DNA from: Chitinophaga varians
GTDB lineage: Bacteria; Bacteroidota; Bacteroidia; Chitinophagales; Chitinophagaceae
NCBI RefSeq assembly: GCF_012641275.1
Contig: NZ_JABAIA010000002.1
Location: forward strand, 682,001 to 746,000
Direction: 5' to 3'
Length of the DNA: 64,000 nt
In this document: positions 55,459-63,993 of the stretch, piece by piece
Layout: each line of letters opens with the position of its first letter
Numbering within the stretch: the stretch's first letter is position 1
Notes under the pieces: model-generated
Told to the model about the DNA's origin: nothing
What the model saw: the letters and a program-made list of their open reading frames with translations, nothing else
Databases searched by the model: none
Program-made: the position numbers and the translations under genes

Positions 55459-56274
55459 ATGCGTCTTACTTTTTTACTCCTGCTGCTGGCCGGTAGCCTG
55501 CAAAGTGCAAGGCCGGTCCTCAAAAGTGCCCCAAAAAACACTTCTCCGGACACGGCCCATCATTCCCTTTTTACGGCCGGGGTCGGTTCTGCGCTCATCG
55601 GTGGCCTGTATGATGGTTTTTATCCTTATAAAGCCCTTCTGCAACATGGTGATTTTGGCCTGGGAGCGCCGGACAAGCTGGACGGAGAAATAATGATCTA
55701 TCAGGGAAAGACCTATCAGACCCAATACACCGGCAAAACTTTCCTGGTAAACGACAAACAGCTGACGCCTTTCTGTATGGTTAATTTCTTTCATGCAGAT
55801 AAAAAAATCTCCCTGCACCAAACGCTGGACAAAGCCGCGCTTTTCCATTATCTCGACAGCATCCTTACCAATGTGAATGGTATGTACGCCGTCCACATCA
55901 GCGGGAAGTTCAGCTATATCAAAACCAGGGCTTTTCCTCCTGTTCTGGAGCATGACCATACACCGCTGGCGGCAATGCTCGGCAAGCAGCAATTCTTTGA
56001 ATTTAAGGAAGTACAGGGCGACCTGATTGGCTACCGCCTGCCTTACTTTATGGACAACACGAATATCTCCGGTTATCACTTTCATTATCTGTCTGCCCAA
56101 AAAGATGCAGGAGGGCATATTATCGACCTGAAAACGGATGATATCACCATTGAGATAGATATATTGGACAGCTACACCATCAAGGTGCCTGCCACCAATG
56201 ACTTCCATCATTTTGATTTTAAAAAGAACCGGGAGGAGGATATTAAAAGCGTGGAAAGGGGAGGGAAAAACTAA
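55459..56274 (+). CDS. Exported alpha-acetolactate decarboxylase
   Basis: 271 residues from the ATG at 55459, which starts a signal peptide (RLTFLLLLLAGSLQSA). An ATG at 55378 would add 27 residues. The body is an acetolactate decarboxylase: LYDGFYPYKALLQHGDFGLG, then LDGEI with Glu77. The three zinc ligands His207, His209 (GYHFHYL) and His220 (AGGHIID) have the 2/11 spacing known for the Bacillus brevis enzyme, and Arg157 matches its active-site Arg. It converts acetolactate to acetoin, here outside the cytoplasm. No acetolactate synthase gene is near. Confidence 0.88.
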   Translation: MRLTFLLLLLAGSLQSARPVLKSAPKNTSPDTAHHSLFTAGVGSALIGGLYDGFYPYKALLQHGDFGLGAPDKLDGEIMIYQGKTYQTQYTGKTFLVNDKQLTPFCMVNFFHADKKISLHQTLDKAALFHYLDSILTNVNGMYAVHISGKFSYIKTRAFPPVLEHDHTPLAAMLGKQQFFEFKEVQGDLIGYRLPYFMDNTNISGYHFHYLSAQKDAGGHIIDLKTDDITIEIDILDSYTIKVPATNDFHHFDFKKNREEDIKSVERGGKN

Positions 56275-56304
56275 ACTTTGTTCTGGCTACAACAAACATG
56301 TAAG

Positions 56305-56353
56305 AAAACGGGCTAATCCTAAAGTATTTACTTTTTGGATTAGCCCGTTTTTT
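56305..56353. terminator. Bidirectional terminator
   Basis: AAAACGGGCTAATCC (56305-56319) pairs perfectly with GGATTAGCCCGTTTT (56337-56351), with a T-run after it. It separates the decarboxylase and coiled-coil genes. Confidence 0.93.
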
Positions 56354-56374
56354 ATATCTCTTTATCAGGTCCGA

Positions 56375-57337
56375 TTAAAACAGACCGCCTTTTTTCAACG
56401 TCACTTTACCCTGGCCGATCTTGTAACCGTTGTGATAGATTTCAACGGTGTAGTCACCTACTTTATAGTCAGAGTTCTGTTTCCAGTCCATGGTAACGGA
56501 TTGTTTCTGACCAGTTGTGTAAGCCACGGTTTTTTTGGTGGTGTACAGTTTTTCGGTACCGTCTTCCAGAGTGAACCTGCCAGAACCCAGTGCTTCTACA
56601 GCCAGCGGGGTATTGTCAGGAGCAGTGATGGCAACGAAAATTTCCTTGTCACCGGTAGGAGCGATCCTGTTGTCGTCCAGGTCAAAGCTCACCCGCATCA
56701 TGTCTGCGCGTTTAGCTTTGGAAGTTTCCACTTCTTTGCCGTTGTGTTTTATGCGCAGCGGCAGCAGCTGGATATTGGAAGCATGTAATACGGAGCCGAG
56801 GTCCACTTTTTTGTTCAGGCTGTCTTTTACCACGCCCACAGAGTCCCTTTCTTTACGGGCTACGTCTCTTTCACCTGCCAGTACAATTTTTTCACCTTCC
56901 AGGCGCTCGATGGTCTGTTGATAACCTTCGATGCTGGATTTGAGTTGTTCAATCAGGCGACGGGCTTCGGCCAACTGCGCCTGTGTAGCGTTTTTATTGC
57001 TCAGGATACTGGAAATGCGCGCTTTCATATCCTGAATTTCTTTATCCTTGGTTTTCACCAGGCTGTCCATACGGGTATTCTGGGAAACCAGGTCGTCCAG
57101 ACGGGCGTTGGCAGCATTATATTCCTGTTGTAAGGCATCACGGGATGAAGAAATGGAATCTACCTGAACAGTTTTTTGTGCGAGTTGTTCACTGGATTTA
57201 TTTTTGTCGTACAGCATGTAAATCCAGGTACCTGCCAGAGCCGCAATTAAAATACCGTAAATTAGGCCATTGCGGCTGCGCGGTTTTTCTGGTCCGGGTG
57301 AACCCGGTGCAGGTGTGTTAAAAGTGTTCTCAGTCAT
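56375..57337 (-). CDS. Membrane-anchored coiled-coil protein, unknown function
   Basis: 320 residues. A Pro-rich cytosolic N-terminus (about 1-22) is followed by one membrane helix (about 25-42, LIYGILIAALAGTWIYML). Residues 50-170 are a long heptad-type coiled coil (QEYNAANARLDDLVSQN..., RRLIEQLKSSIEGYQQTIERLEGEK). The C-terminal 150 residues look beta-rich (MRVSFDLDDNRIAPTGDKEIFVAI, YTVEIYHNGYKIGQGKV). The topology suggests an envelope-spanning structural or scaffold protein. I do not recognise the family. Confidence 0.75.
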   Translation of the reverse strand: MTENTFNTPAPGSPGPEKPRSRNGLIYGILIAALAGTWIYMLYDKNKSSEQLAQKTVQVDSISSSRDALQQEYNAANARLDDLVSQNTRMDSLVKTKDKEIQDMKARISSILSNKNATQAQLAEARRLIEQLKSSIEGYQQTIERLEGEKIVLAGERDVARKERDSVGVVKDSLNKKVDLGSVLHASNIQLLPLRIKHNGKEVETSKAKRADMMRVSFDLDDNRIAPTGDKEIFVAITAPDNTPLAVEALGSGRFTLEDGTEKLYTTKKTVAYTTGQKQSVTMDWKQNSDYKVGDYTVEIYHNGYKIGQGKVTLKKGGLF

Positions 57338-57440
57338 AGTTGTTTGTTTTATGTTTAATTGTTATATGGTTAAAAATCATTATTCAAAATTACTATAATA
57401 ATAGAATATATTTTCTCAAACGCATAAAAGTCTTCAAAAC

Positions 57441-58166
57441 GTGTTACCTAATACAGGATTAGATCAGTTATTGTTGTTGGACATAGAAACAACTCCGGCT
57501 ACCTCGGCATTGGAACAGTTGCCGGATAACATGCAACGGCTCTGGGGAGAGAAAATGGCAAAAACTGCGCCAGAATCCGAAAATGAAGCGGAACTATACG
57601 CTGACAGGGCTGGGATCTACGCCGAATTTGGAAAAATTATATGTATATCCGTCGGCTTCTTCAGCCTGGAAAATAATGCCTATCATTTGCGGATGAAATC
57701 GTTTTATAATGACGATGAAGCAATTGTGCTCAATGGTTTTTTAGCATTAGTGGATAAGTTTCATACGAAGTATCCCCACTTCCAGTTTGCCGGGCATAAC
57801 ATAAAAGAATTTGATATCCCTTTTATTTGCCGCCGGTCTGTTATTCATCAGTTATCTTTGCCCAAACCTTTGCAGCTTCACGGCTTTAAACCATGGGAAA
57901 TGCCCATGCTGGACACCCTCCAGCTCTGGCGCTTCGGTGATGCAAGGCATTACATCTCCCTGAAACTGCTCACCGCTGTATTGGGCATAGAAACGCCCAA
58001 AGACGATATCGACGGCAGCATGGTAGGGAAGGTATACTGGGAAAACCACGACCTGGAAAGAATAGTGGCCTACTGCCAGAAAGATGTAACAGCCGTGGCC
58101 CAGCTACTGCTCCGGTTTAAAAGACTGCCCCTGTTGAAGGAAGAACAGGTAACCCTGGTGAAATAA
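57441..58166 (+). CDS. DEDD-type 3'-5' exonuclease (PolB-exonuclease-like)
   Basis: 241 residues with a GTG start. The three exonuclease motifs are LLLDIETTP (ExoI, residues about 11-19), FAGHNIKEFDIPFI (ExoII) and YCQKDVTAV (ExoIII, Tyr variant, DEDDy). It matches the stand-alone PolB-like exonuclease family, which lacks a polymerase domain. It should remove 3' nucleotides from DNA or RNA. It lies 25 bases before holA, so a role with replication or repair is plausible but inferred. Confidence 0.88.
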   Translation: MLPNTGLDQLLLLDIETTPATSALEQLPDNMQRLWGEKMAKTAPESENEAELYADRAGIYAEFGKIICISVGFFSLENNAYHLRMKSFYNDDEAIVLNGFLALVDKFHTKYPHFQFAGHNIKEFDIPFICRRSVIHQLSLPKPLQLHGFKPWEMPMLDTLQLWRFGDARHYISLKLLTAVLGIETPKDDIDGSMVGKVYWENHDLERIVAYCQKDVTAVAQLLLRFKRLPLLKEEQVTLVK

Positions 58167-58191
58167 CCGGGCAAACCCACAAAAACAGATC

Positions 58192-59187
58192 ATGGAATAT
58201 CAGGACATTATACGCGACTGGAAACAAAAGAAATTCCGGCCCCTCTACTGGCTGGAAGGTGAGGAAGAGTTTTTTATCGATCAGGTGACTGCCTACGCGG
58301 AACACGACCTGCTGGATGAAGCAGAGAAAGGATTTAACCTCACCGTATTATATGGCAAGGACACTGACTGGACTGCCGTGGTCAACGCCTGCCGCCGCTA
58401 TCCCATGTTTGCCGAAAAACAGGTGGTGGTGCTAAAAGAAGCCCAGTCCATGCGCGACCTGCTCAAACTGGAAGGCTATATTGAAAACCTCATGCCATCT
58501 ACGGTGTTTGTCGTGGCCCACAAACAGGGCAAAATAGACGGCCGCAGCAAAATGGCCAAGCTGATCAAGGAAAAAGGCGTGCTGCTGTCTACTAAAAAAA
58601 TGTACGATAACCAGCTCCCGGCATGGGTGGAATCCTATGTCAGCAGCCGCGAACTGGCCATCACGCAGAAAGCGGCCATCCTGCTGGTAGACCATATTGG
58701 TAACGACCTTTCCCGCATCGCCAACGAAATAGACAAACTGCTGGTCAATCTGCCGGCAGGCAAAAAAATCGATGAAGGCGATATCGAAAAATATGTAGGC
58801 ATCAGCAAGGAATACAACGTATTTGAACTGCAAAACGCCCTCGGACAAAAGAACGCCGACAAGGTGTTCCGCATCATCTCCTACTTTGCGGCCAACCCTA
58901 AAGCGGCGCCCATCCAGATGACGCTGCCCGCCCTCTATAACTTCTTCGCAAAAGTGAACCTCATCTTCGGCGTGAAAGGCGGCGAAAAGGAAATAGCTTC
59001 GGCATTGGGCGTGCATCCGTTTTTTGTGAAGGACTATATGGCTGCGGCCCGCCAGTATGGCCCCGAGAACGCAGAAAAGGCTATCCTGCTGCTGCAACAC
59101 TATAATCTGCGCAGCATCGGTATCAACGATGCAGGTGTGGAGGACGGAGAACTGATGAAGGAACTGATGTATAAAATAATGAACTGA
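58192..59187 (+). CDS. holA: DNA polymerase III subunit delta
   Basis: 331 residues. It is the clamp-loader subunit that opens the beta clamp. The N-terminal AAA+-like domain begins with FRPLYWLEGEEEFFIDQV, which keeps the degenerate, non-hydrolysing phosphate loop expected of delta. The middle (about 150-215) has NDLSRIANEIDKLL, and the C-terminal collar domain contains YNVFELQNALGQKNADKVFRII. It is probably in one transcript with the exonuclease upstream and the small membrane protein downstream. Confidence 0.93.
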   Translation: MEYQDIIRDWKQKKFRPLYWLEGEEEFFIDQVTAYAEHDLLDEAEKGFNLTVLYGKDTDWTAVVNACRRYPMFAEKQVVVLKEAQSMRDLLKLEGYIENLMPSTVFVVAHKQGKIDGRSKMAKLIKEKGVLLSTKKMYDNQLPAWVESYVSSRELAITQKAAILLVDHIGNDLSRIANEIDKLLVNLPAGKKIDEGDIEKYVGISKEYNVFELQNALGQKNADKVFRIISYFAANPKAAPIQMTLPALYNFFAKVNLIFGVKGGEKEIASALGVHPFFVKDYMAAARQYGPENAEKAILLLQHYNLRSIGINDAGVEDGELMKELMYKIMN

Positions 59188-59202
59188 TTAAATTCATCTG
59201 AG

Positions 59203-59472
59203 ATGCATCCCGTATTACGTATAATACTTGGTATAGTGGTACTGATAGCCGGGTTTTATGCACTATACTCCAGCGCCACATTTATATGGATGATGGTCAA
59301 GCTCCATCCTGTCATGAAAAACGGCGGTTATACCACCAGCTATGTGCTTCAGTCTGGGGGAATGTTGCTGGGCGGACTGGCATTGGCCTGCTATTTCTTC
59401 TACAGGGCCTATAAATTACTGAAACCGCCAAAGAAAGAGGAACCAATCGAATTCCTGGGAGAAGAGCTTTAG
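59203..59472 (+). CDS. Small membrane protein, unknown function
   Basis: 89 residues, two membrane helices (about 4-30 and 47-66) and a charged C-terminus (PPKKEEPIEFLGEEL). It follows holA by 15 bases. Its stop codon overlaps that of the convergent ribF gene by four bases (59469-59472). No family recognised. Confidence 0.6.
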   Translation: MHPVLRIILGIVVLIAGFYALYSSATFIWMMVKLHPVMKNGGYTTSYVLQSGGMLLGGLALACYFFYRAYKLLKPPKKEEPIEFLGEEL

Positions 59473-60410
59473 GCTTTTGCTCCCAATATCTCTCTGGACT
59501 GGGCAGAATCCCTGTCCATCTGTACGACCAGGTCTTTAATATCGTCAAACTTCTGATTGGCGCGGATATACGCTATAAAATAGACAGTCAGCTCCTGACC
59601 GTAGAGGTCTTCATTAAAATCAAACAAGTGTACTTCCAGGCGGAGGTCTGTGCCGTTGAAGGTAGGACGGAAGCCAATGCTCATTACAGCGGGCAGGAGG
59701 TCCTCATGACCGGGGGCTTTTACCCTTACGGCATAAATGCCTTCCGCCGGGATCAGTTTCCGTTCGTCGTTCAGGTGAAGGTTGGCGGTGGGATAACCCA
59801 GCTGCCGGCCCATTTTGTCGCCATGTACCACGGTGCCGCTCAGGAAATACGGATATCCCAGCAGTTCATTGGCCAGTAATACCTCGCCTTCCTGCAGGCT
59901 CTTACGGATTTTGGTGGAACTTACAGTGAGATCATTGACTACCTGCTGTGGGATCTCCAGCAGCCGGAAACCGTATTGTTGTTGTTCCGCTTCCAGCAGT
60001 TCCAGCCCACCTTCCCGGTTATGGCCAAAACGGTGGTCGTAACCAATGATGATGGTATGTGGCTTGAAACGCGCTACCAGAAAGTCTTCCAGGTATTCGC
60101 GGGCGGAGAGTTCAGAAAAAGCTTTGGTGAAAGGCACCACTACCAGGTGATCAATACCGGCCTGCTCCAGCAGGGCGATCTTTTCCGGCAGGGTGGTGAG
60201 CAGCCGGATATTATTGGGGCGGGGCATCAGTACTTCCCGCGGATGCGGGTCAAAGGTGACGATCACGGTCTCTCCGTCACACTCCGCAGCGGCCTGCTCC
60301 AATTGTTCTATAATGAAGCGGTGCCCTGCATGTACGCCATCAAAAGTGCCTATCGTGATAATCGCATTACGGAATTCCGGTAAATGCTTTAAGTCCCTGT
60401 GAACCTGCAT
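59469..60410 (-). CDS. ribF: Bifunctional riboflavin kinase / FAD synthetase
   Basis: 313 residues from the ATG at 60410 (MQVHRDLKHLP). Starts up to 60437 are possible, but a -7 element TAGATTTG at 60446-60439 puts the transcript start near 60432, favouring the shorter form. The N-terminal FAD synthetase (nucleotidyltransferase) has IGTFDGVHAGH, GYDHRFGHNREGG and STKIRKSL. The C-terminal riboflavin kinase starts at about 180 with GTVVHGDKMGRQLGYPTANL. It makes FMN then FAD. Confidence 0.94.
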   Translation of the reverse strand: MQVHRDLKHLPEFRNAIITIGTFDGVHAGHRFIIEQLEQAAAECDGETVIVTFDPHPREVLMPRPNNIRLLTTLPEKIALLEQAGIDHLVVVPFTKAFSELSAREYLEDFLVARFKPHTIIIGYDHRFGHNREGGLELLEAEQQQYGFRLLEIPQQVVNDLTVSSTKIRKSLQEGEVLLANELLGYPYFLSGTVVHGDKMGRQLGYPTANLHLNDERKLIPAEGIYAVRVKAPGHEDLLPAVMSIGFRPTFNGTDLRLEVHLFDFNEDLYGQELTVYFIAYIRANQKFDDIKDLVVQMDRDSAQSREILGAKA

Positions 60411-60438
60411 ATAATTCAATAACATCAAAAATGCCATG

Positions 60439-60446
60439 CAAATCTA
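60439..60446 (-). promoter_or_regulatory. -7 element of ribF
   Basis: TAGATTTG on the minus strand, an exact TAnnTTTG match 29 bases before the preferred ATG. No clear -33 TTTG at normal spacing. Confidence 0.5.
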
Positions 60447-60479
60447 ACACATTCAGCGGGCATTATGCACGGAATCTGT

Positions 60480-60487
60480 TACTTTTG
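60480..60487 (+). promoter_or_regulatory. -7 element of the purM gene
   Basis: TACTTTTG matches TAnnTTTG and lies 42 bases before the GTG start at 60530. It is divergent from the ribF element 34 bases away. No convincing -33 box. Confidence 0.5.
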
Positions 60488-60529
60488 CAGCCAGATTGTT
60501 ACTTTATTTTCATATTTATTTGATTTCCG

Positions 60530-61708
60530 GTGGATAATAATATTTACGCCAAACGTGGTGTTTCAGCTGGCAAGGAAGATGTGCACAATGCCATTAAAAA
60601 TATCGATAAAGGCCTGTTTCCGAAGGCTTTCTGCAAAATAGTGCCGGATATTCTCGGCGGTGATGATGCTTATTGCAATATCATGCACGCAGATGGCGCG
60701 GGCACCAAATCCTCCCTCGCCTACATGTATTGGAAGGAAACCGGCGATCTGAGCGTATGGAAAGGCATTGCACAGGACGCTATCATCATGAACATGGACG
60801 ACCTGCTCTGCGTAGGCGCTACCGATAATATCCTGTTATCCTCCACTATCGGCCGTAATAAACAGCTGTTGCCTGGCGAAGTGATCGCTGCTATCATCAA
60901 CGGCACCGAAGATATCCTGGCTGAACTGCGCCAACACGGTATCAGCATCTATTCCACCGGCGGGGAAACCGCAGACGTAGGCGACCTGGTACGGACCATC
61001 ATCGTGGATTCTACGGTGACAGCCCGCATGAAACGTAGCGATGTGATCTCCAATGACCGTATTCAGGCTGGTGATGTGGTAGTGGGACTGGCCTCCTACG
61101 GCCAAGCTTCCTACGAAACGGAATACAACGGCGGCATGGGCAGCAATGGCCTTACCAGCGCCCGTCACGACGTGTTCAATAAAGCCATGGCGGCCAGATA
61201 TCCGGAGAGCTATGATCCCGGTATCCCGGCTGAACTGGTGTTCAGTGGTAAAAAGGCACTGACAGATAAAGTTGATATTCCCGGCTTCGGCGCTATAGAT
61301 GCCGGTAAGCTGGTACTGTCGCCCACCCGCACCTATGCGCCAGTGATCAAAAAAGTACTGGAACAGTTCCGTCCGCAGATACACGGCATGGTACATTGCA
61401 GCGGTGGCGCCCAAACCAAGGTGCTGCACTTCATCGAAAACCTGCATGTGATCAAAGACAACCTGTTTCCCGTTCCGCCGCTGTTCACCCTGATCCAGGA
61501 GCAGTCCGGCACTTCCTGGAAGGAAATGTACCAGGTGTTCAACATGGGCCACCGGATGGAATTGTACGTACCGGAAGCTATCGCGGCAGATATCATCAGT
61601 ATTTCCAAAAGCTTTAATATCGATGCACAGATCATCGGAAGAGTGGAAGCTGCCGCACAGAAACAGGTCACTGTAAAAGCGCCGGCAGGCACTTTTATCT
61701 ACCAGTAA
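60530..61708 (+). CDS. purM: Phosphoribosylformylglycinamidine cyclo-ligase (AIR synthase)
   Basis: 392 residues with a GTG start, longer than E. coli PurM (about 345) and in the Bacteroidota size class. It makes aminoimidazole ribonucleotide in purine synthesis. Features are YAKRGVSAGKEDVH at the start, ADGAGTKSSLAYMYW, QDAIIMNMDDLLCVGA, YSTGGETADVGDLV and ASYGQASYETEYNGGMGSNGL. No other pur gene is near, as is common for this group. Confidence 0.93.
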   Translation: MDNNIYAKRGVSAGKEDVHNAIKNIDKGLFPKAFCKIVPDILGGDDAYCNIMHADGAGTKSSLAYMYWKETGDLSVWKGIAQDAIIMNMDDLLCVGATDNILLSSTIGRNKQLLPGEVIAAIINGTEDILAELRQHGISIYSTGGETADVGDLVRTIIVDSTVTARMKRSDVISNDRIQAGDVVVGLASYGQASYETEYNGGMGSNGLTSARHDVFNKAMAARYPESYDPGIPAELVFSGKKALTDKVDIPGFGAIDAGKLVLSPTRTYAPVIKKVLEQFRPQIHGMVHCSGGAQTKVLHFIENLHVIKDNLFPVPPLFTLIQEQSGTSWKEMYQVFNMGHRMELYVPEAIAADIISISKSFNIDAQIIGRVEAAAQKQVTVKAPAGTFIYQ

Positions 61709-61733
61709 AAAATCGCTTTAAGATTATAAAATA

Positions 61734-61768
61734 AACGCCGGACCATTCAGGTCCGGCGTTGTTGTTTT
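61734..61768. terminator. Terminator between purM and the M56 peptidase gene
   Basis: AACGCCGGACC (61734-61744) pairs perfectly with GGTCCGGCGTT (61750-61760) around ATTCA, with a T-rich tail. Confidence 0.88.
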
Positions 61769-61786
61769 AGTTTTAGCAAAAATGGA

Positions 61787-63538
61787 TTATTGGTGTTGAT
61801 GTTTCGATTCTTCCTGTATCGTAAAACGTATCGGCAGATTGAACTGCACATTGACATTCTTGCCGTTTTGTTGACCCGCATGCCACCGGGGCATGGCGTT
61901 CACCACACGGATAGCTTCTTCCTCCAGTCCATTGCCCTTCGGGGCACCCACTGTATGAACATCTTTAACGAATCCTTCCTTGTCTACCACAAACTGGACG
62001 AATACCGTGCCGCTGGTCCCTTTTGCCTGTGCTTCCTTTGGATACAGGATATTTCCTGACAGATAGCGCGCCAGCCCATCTTCACCGCCATCATAGGTAG
62101 GTGGCTTTTCTACAAAGGTGAATATCTCGTCTGAACCTGTCTGGGGATTTTTAGCCGCGCCTGCTGAAGGATTGTTTTCACCGATAACAACAGTTCCCAG
62201 CTTCTTTTCCAGTTGAAACCGTATCGGTAGTTGGTAATCCACAGCTACTTTCTGCCCGTCTTTCTCCGCCGGTTTCCATGTGGGCATGGCTTTGACCACC
62301 CGGATGGCTTCTTCTTCCAATCCTGCTCCCAAAGGACTATTGGTGGCTTCTGCATGGGTAACGTTACCGCGGGCATCAATGATGAAGTGAATTTTAACTG
62401 TGCCCTGGATGCCCTTATCATAAGCCACTTTTGGGTAGCGGATGTTGCGGCTCAGATAGATGGCCAGCGCTTCGTCGCCACCCGGGTAAGCGGGGCGGAC
62501 GGAGAGCTGTGAGGGATCAACCGTAACCACGGTAACGGATGGAACGGCGCCGGGTTTTGGACGGACGGTGTCGCCGGTAGTATGAGCAGCCTGCGCAGGC
62601 CCTGCCGGTTGCGCCTTTGGACTTAATATGCTGCCGGTGGGCACCAGCGCCCGAATGGCGGATGGGCGCTGGTCGGCCACAAAGGCAAGTGAGCAGAAAA
62701 TAGTGGCCGCAACAGGCAGCACCAGTATTCTGCGCAAATAACTGAACCTGGGTTGGTGGAATTGTGTGAGCATAAAAATTCGTCGTTTTATTGGCGGATG
62801 GAAAAAATCGTTGGTAATTGAAAACTGCCGGCTGTTAAGGGCGTTCCGGAGAATGTTTTCGGCGTAACCAGTCACTTCGTTACCGGCTGCTTTCCTGTCA
62901 GCGATGAATTCATGCACAAGGGACAATTCCCTTTTTATCAGATGGAAGAAGGGATTGATCCAGCAAATGGAGGTGATCACTTCCAGTAATATTTTATCGA
63001 TGCTGTGTCTCTCCCGCAGGTGCACCAGCTCGTGTTGCAGCACCTGTTTGTTGTCCGGCGTATCGAGGCTGGAGTCCATGTCCCAGAAGATATACCGGAA
63101 GAAGGAAAAGGGCGCCTGTACCTGTGGGTGGCGGGCAAAACGGAAGGGCGGGATTTCCTGCACGGTACTGCGCCGTATTAGTTTCCGGATGCTCAGGACG
63201 CCGGAGAGCAGACGATACAGGAAAAAGGCCACTACCAAAGCGTAGATAACGGTAAGGACTATACGTAAATAAGTGGTCGGATCGGTTGTGGGGGTGGCGG
63301 CGACAGGTTCCCGCAGGGTGAGCATTTTGCTGGTGTAAGTCAGCACGGCGGACGTTTTTTCATTATTGTCCGGAAGAGGGATCTGTAGCAGCGGGGTGAC
63401 CAACGATACCAGGGTAATGAGCATCAGGTAGTAACGGTTCCATTGGTGAAACCGGTTGTTACGCAGGGCCAGATGGTAATAGCCATATAGCAAGGCGCTG
63501 CACAGTACGACTTTCTCCAGGTAGATAAGCGCTGTCAT
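61787..63538 (-). CDS. M56 (BlaR1-like) membrane metallopeptidase with two TonB C-terminal domains
   Basis: 583 residues. Three N-terminal membrane helices (about 5-22, 36-53 and 90-110) precede the M56 peptidase, with zinc motif HELVH (169-173). A fourth helix is at about 270-290. The periplasmic part has two tandem TonB-type C-terminal domains (about 355-450 and 490-580), each with PxYPGGxxAL- or PTYDGGEDGL-like start, IRYP/ILYP-x-A and a GxVxVxFxVD strand. M56 proteins of the BlaR1 type cleave a BlaI-family repressor; the BlaI-like gene is just upstream on the same strand. TonB domains in place of a penicillin-sensor domain are the Bacteroidota variant. Confidence 0.9.
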   Translation of the reverse strand: MTALIYLEKVVLCSALLYGYYHLALRNNRFHQWNRYYLMLITLVSLVTPLLQIPLPDNNEKTSAVLTYTSKMLTLREPVAATPTTDPTTYLRIVLTVIYALVVAFFLYRLLSGVLSIRKLIRRSTVQEIPPFRFARHPQVQAPFSFFRYIFWDMDSSLDTPDNKQVLQHELVHLRERHSIDKILLEVITSICWINPFFHLIKRELSLVHEFIADRKAAGNEVTGYAENILRNALNSRQFSITNDFFHPPIKRRIFMLTQFHQPRFSYLRRILVLPVAATIFCSLAFVADQRPSAIRALVPTGSILSPKAQPAGPAQAAHTTGDTVRPKPGAVPSVTVVTVDPSQLSVRPAYPGGDEALAIYLSRNIRYPKVAYDKGIQGTVKIHFIIDARGNVTHAEATNSPLGAGLEEEAIRVVKAMPTWKPAEKDGQKVAVDYQLPIRFQLEKKLGTVVIGENNPSAGAAKNPQTGSDEIFTFVEKPPTYDGGEDGLARYLSGNILYPKEAQAKGTSGTVFVQFVVDKEGFVKDVHTVGAPKGNGLEEEAIRVVNAMPRWHAGQQNGKNVNVQFNLPIRFTIQEESKHQHQ

Positions 63539-63583
63539 GTGGAATGCTTTTAAATCGGATGATAAAGGTGAGCGGTCCTGTTG

Positions 63584-63949
63584 TTATTGTTTGTCGTGGT
63601 CTTTGATTTGTTTTATCAGCTGTTCCAGGTCGTTGACACTCATTTCTTTTTCCTTCACAAAAAAGGAAACCATGTTGCTGAAGGAGCCGCCAAAGTAGCT
63701 TTTGGCCAGGCTGTTGAGTGTTTTACGGCTATAGGCGTCTTTTGTGATCAGGGCATAGTACTGATGGGATTTGCCAAATGCCTTAAAGTCCACAAACCCT
63801 TTTTCGATCAGGATTTTCACCAGGGTGGACACCGTGTTGTAATGTGGTTTGGGCTCCGGCAGGGCCTCGATGATATCTTTCACGAAGGCAGGCCCCGTTT
63901 GCCAGAGCGCCTGCATGATCTGTTCTTCCGCTTTGGTAAGTTGTTTCAT
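63584..63949 (-). CDS. BlaI/MecI/CopY-family transcriptional repressor
   Basis: 121 residues. A winged helix-turn-helix occupies about residues 1-75 (LTKAEEQIMQALWQ, HYNTVSTLVKILIEKGFV). The C-terminal dimerisation part includes FGGSFSNMVSFFVKEKEMSV, where BlaI proteins are cut by their BlaR1 partner. First gene of the pair with the M56 peptidase (45-base gap). Dyad sequences upstream at 63969-63993 are its probable operator. Confidence 0.93.
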   Translation of the reverse strand: MKQLTKAEEQIMQALWQTGPAFVKDIIEALPEPKPHYNTVSTLVKILIEKGFVDFKAFGKSHQYYALITKDAYSRKTLNSLAKSYFGGSFSNMVSFFVKEKEMSVNDLEQLIKQIKDHDKQ

Positions 63950-63968
63950 GGCTGGTGGATTATTGTTC

Positions 63969-63993
63969 CTAAGTTACAACTAAGTTTTTAGTT
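63969..63993 (-). promoter_or_regulatory. Candidate BlaI operator
   Basis: CTAAGTT occurs at 63969-63975 and 63980-63986 (11 bases apart), and AACTAA (63978-63983) is inverted as TTAGTT (63988-63993) around a 4-base centre. The site lies 20-44 bases before the repressor start codon, and on the minus strand contains TAACTTAG, near the -7 consensus. Autoregulation is inferred. Confidence 0.5.
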
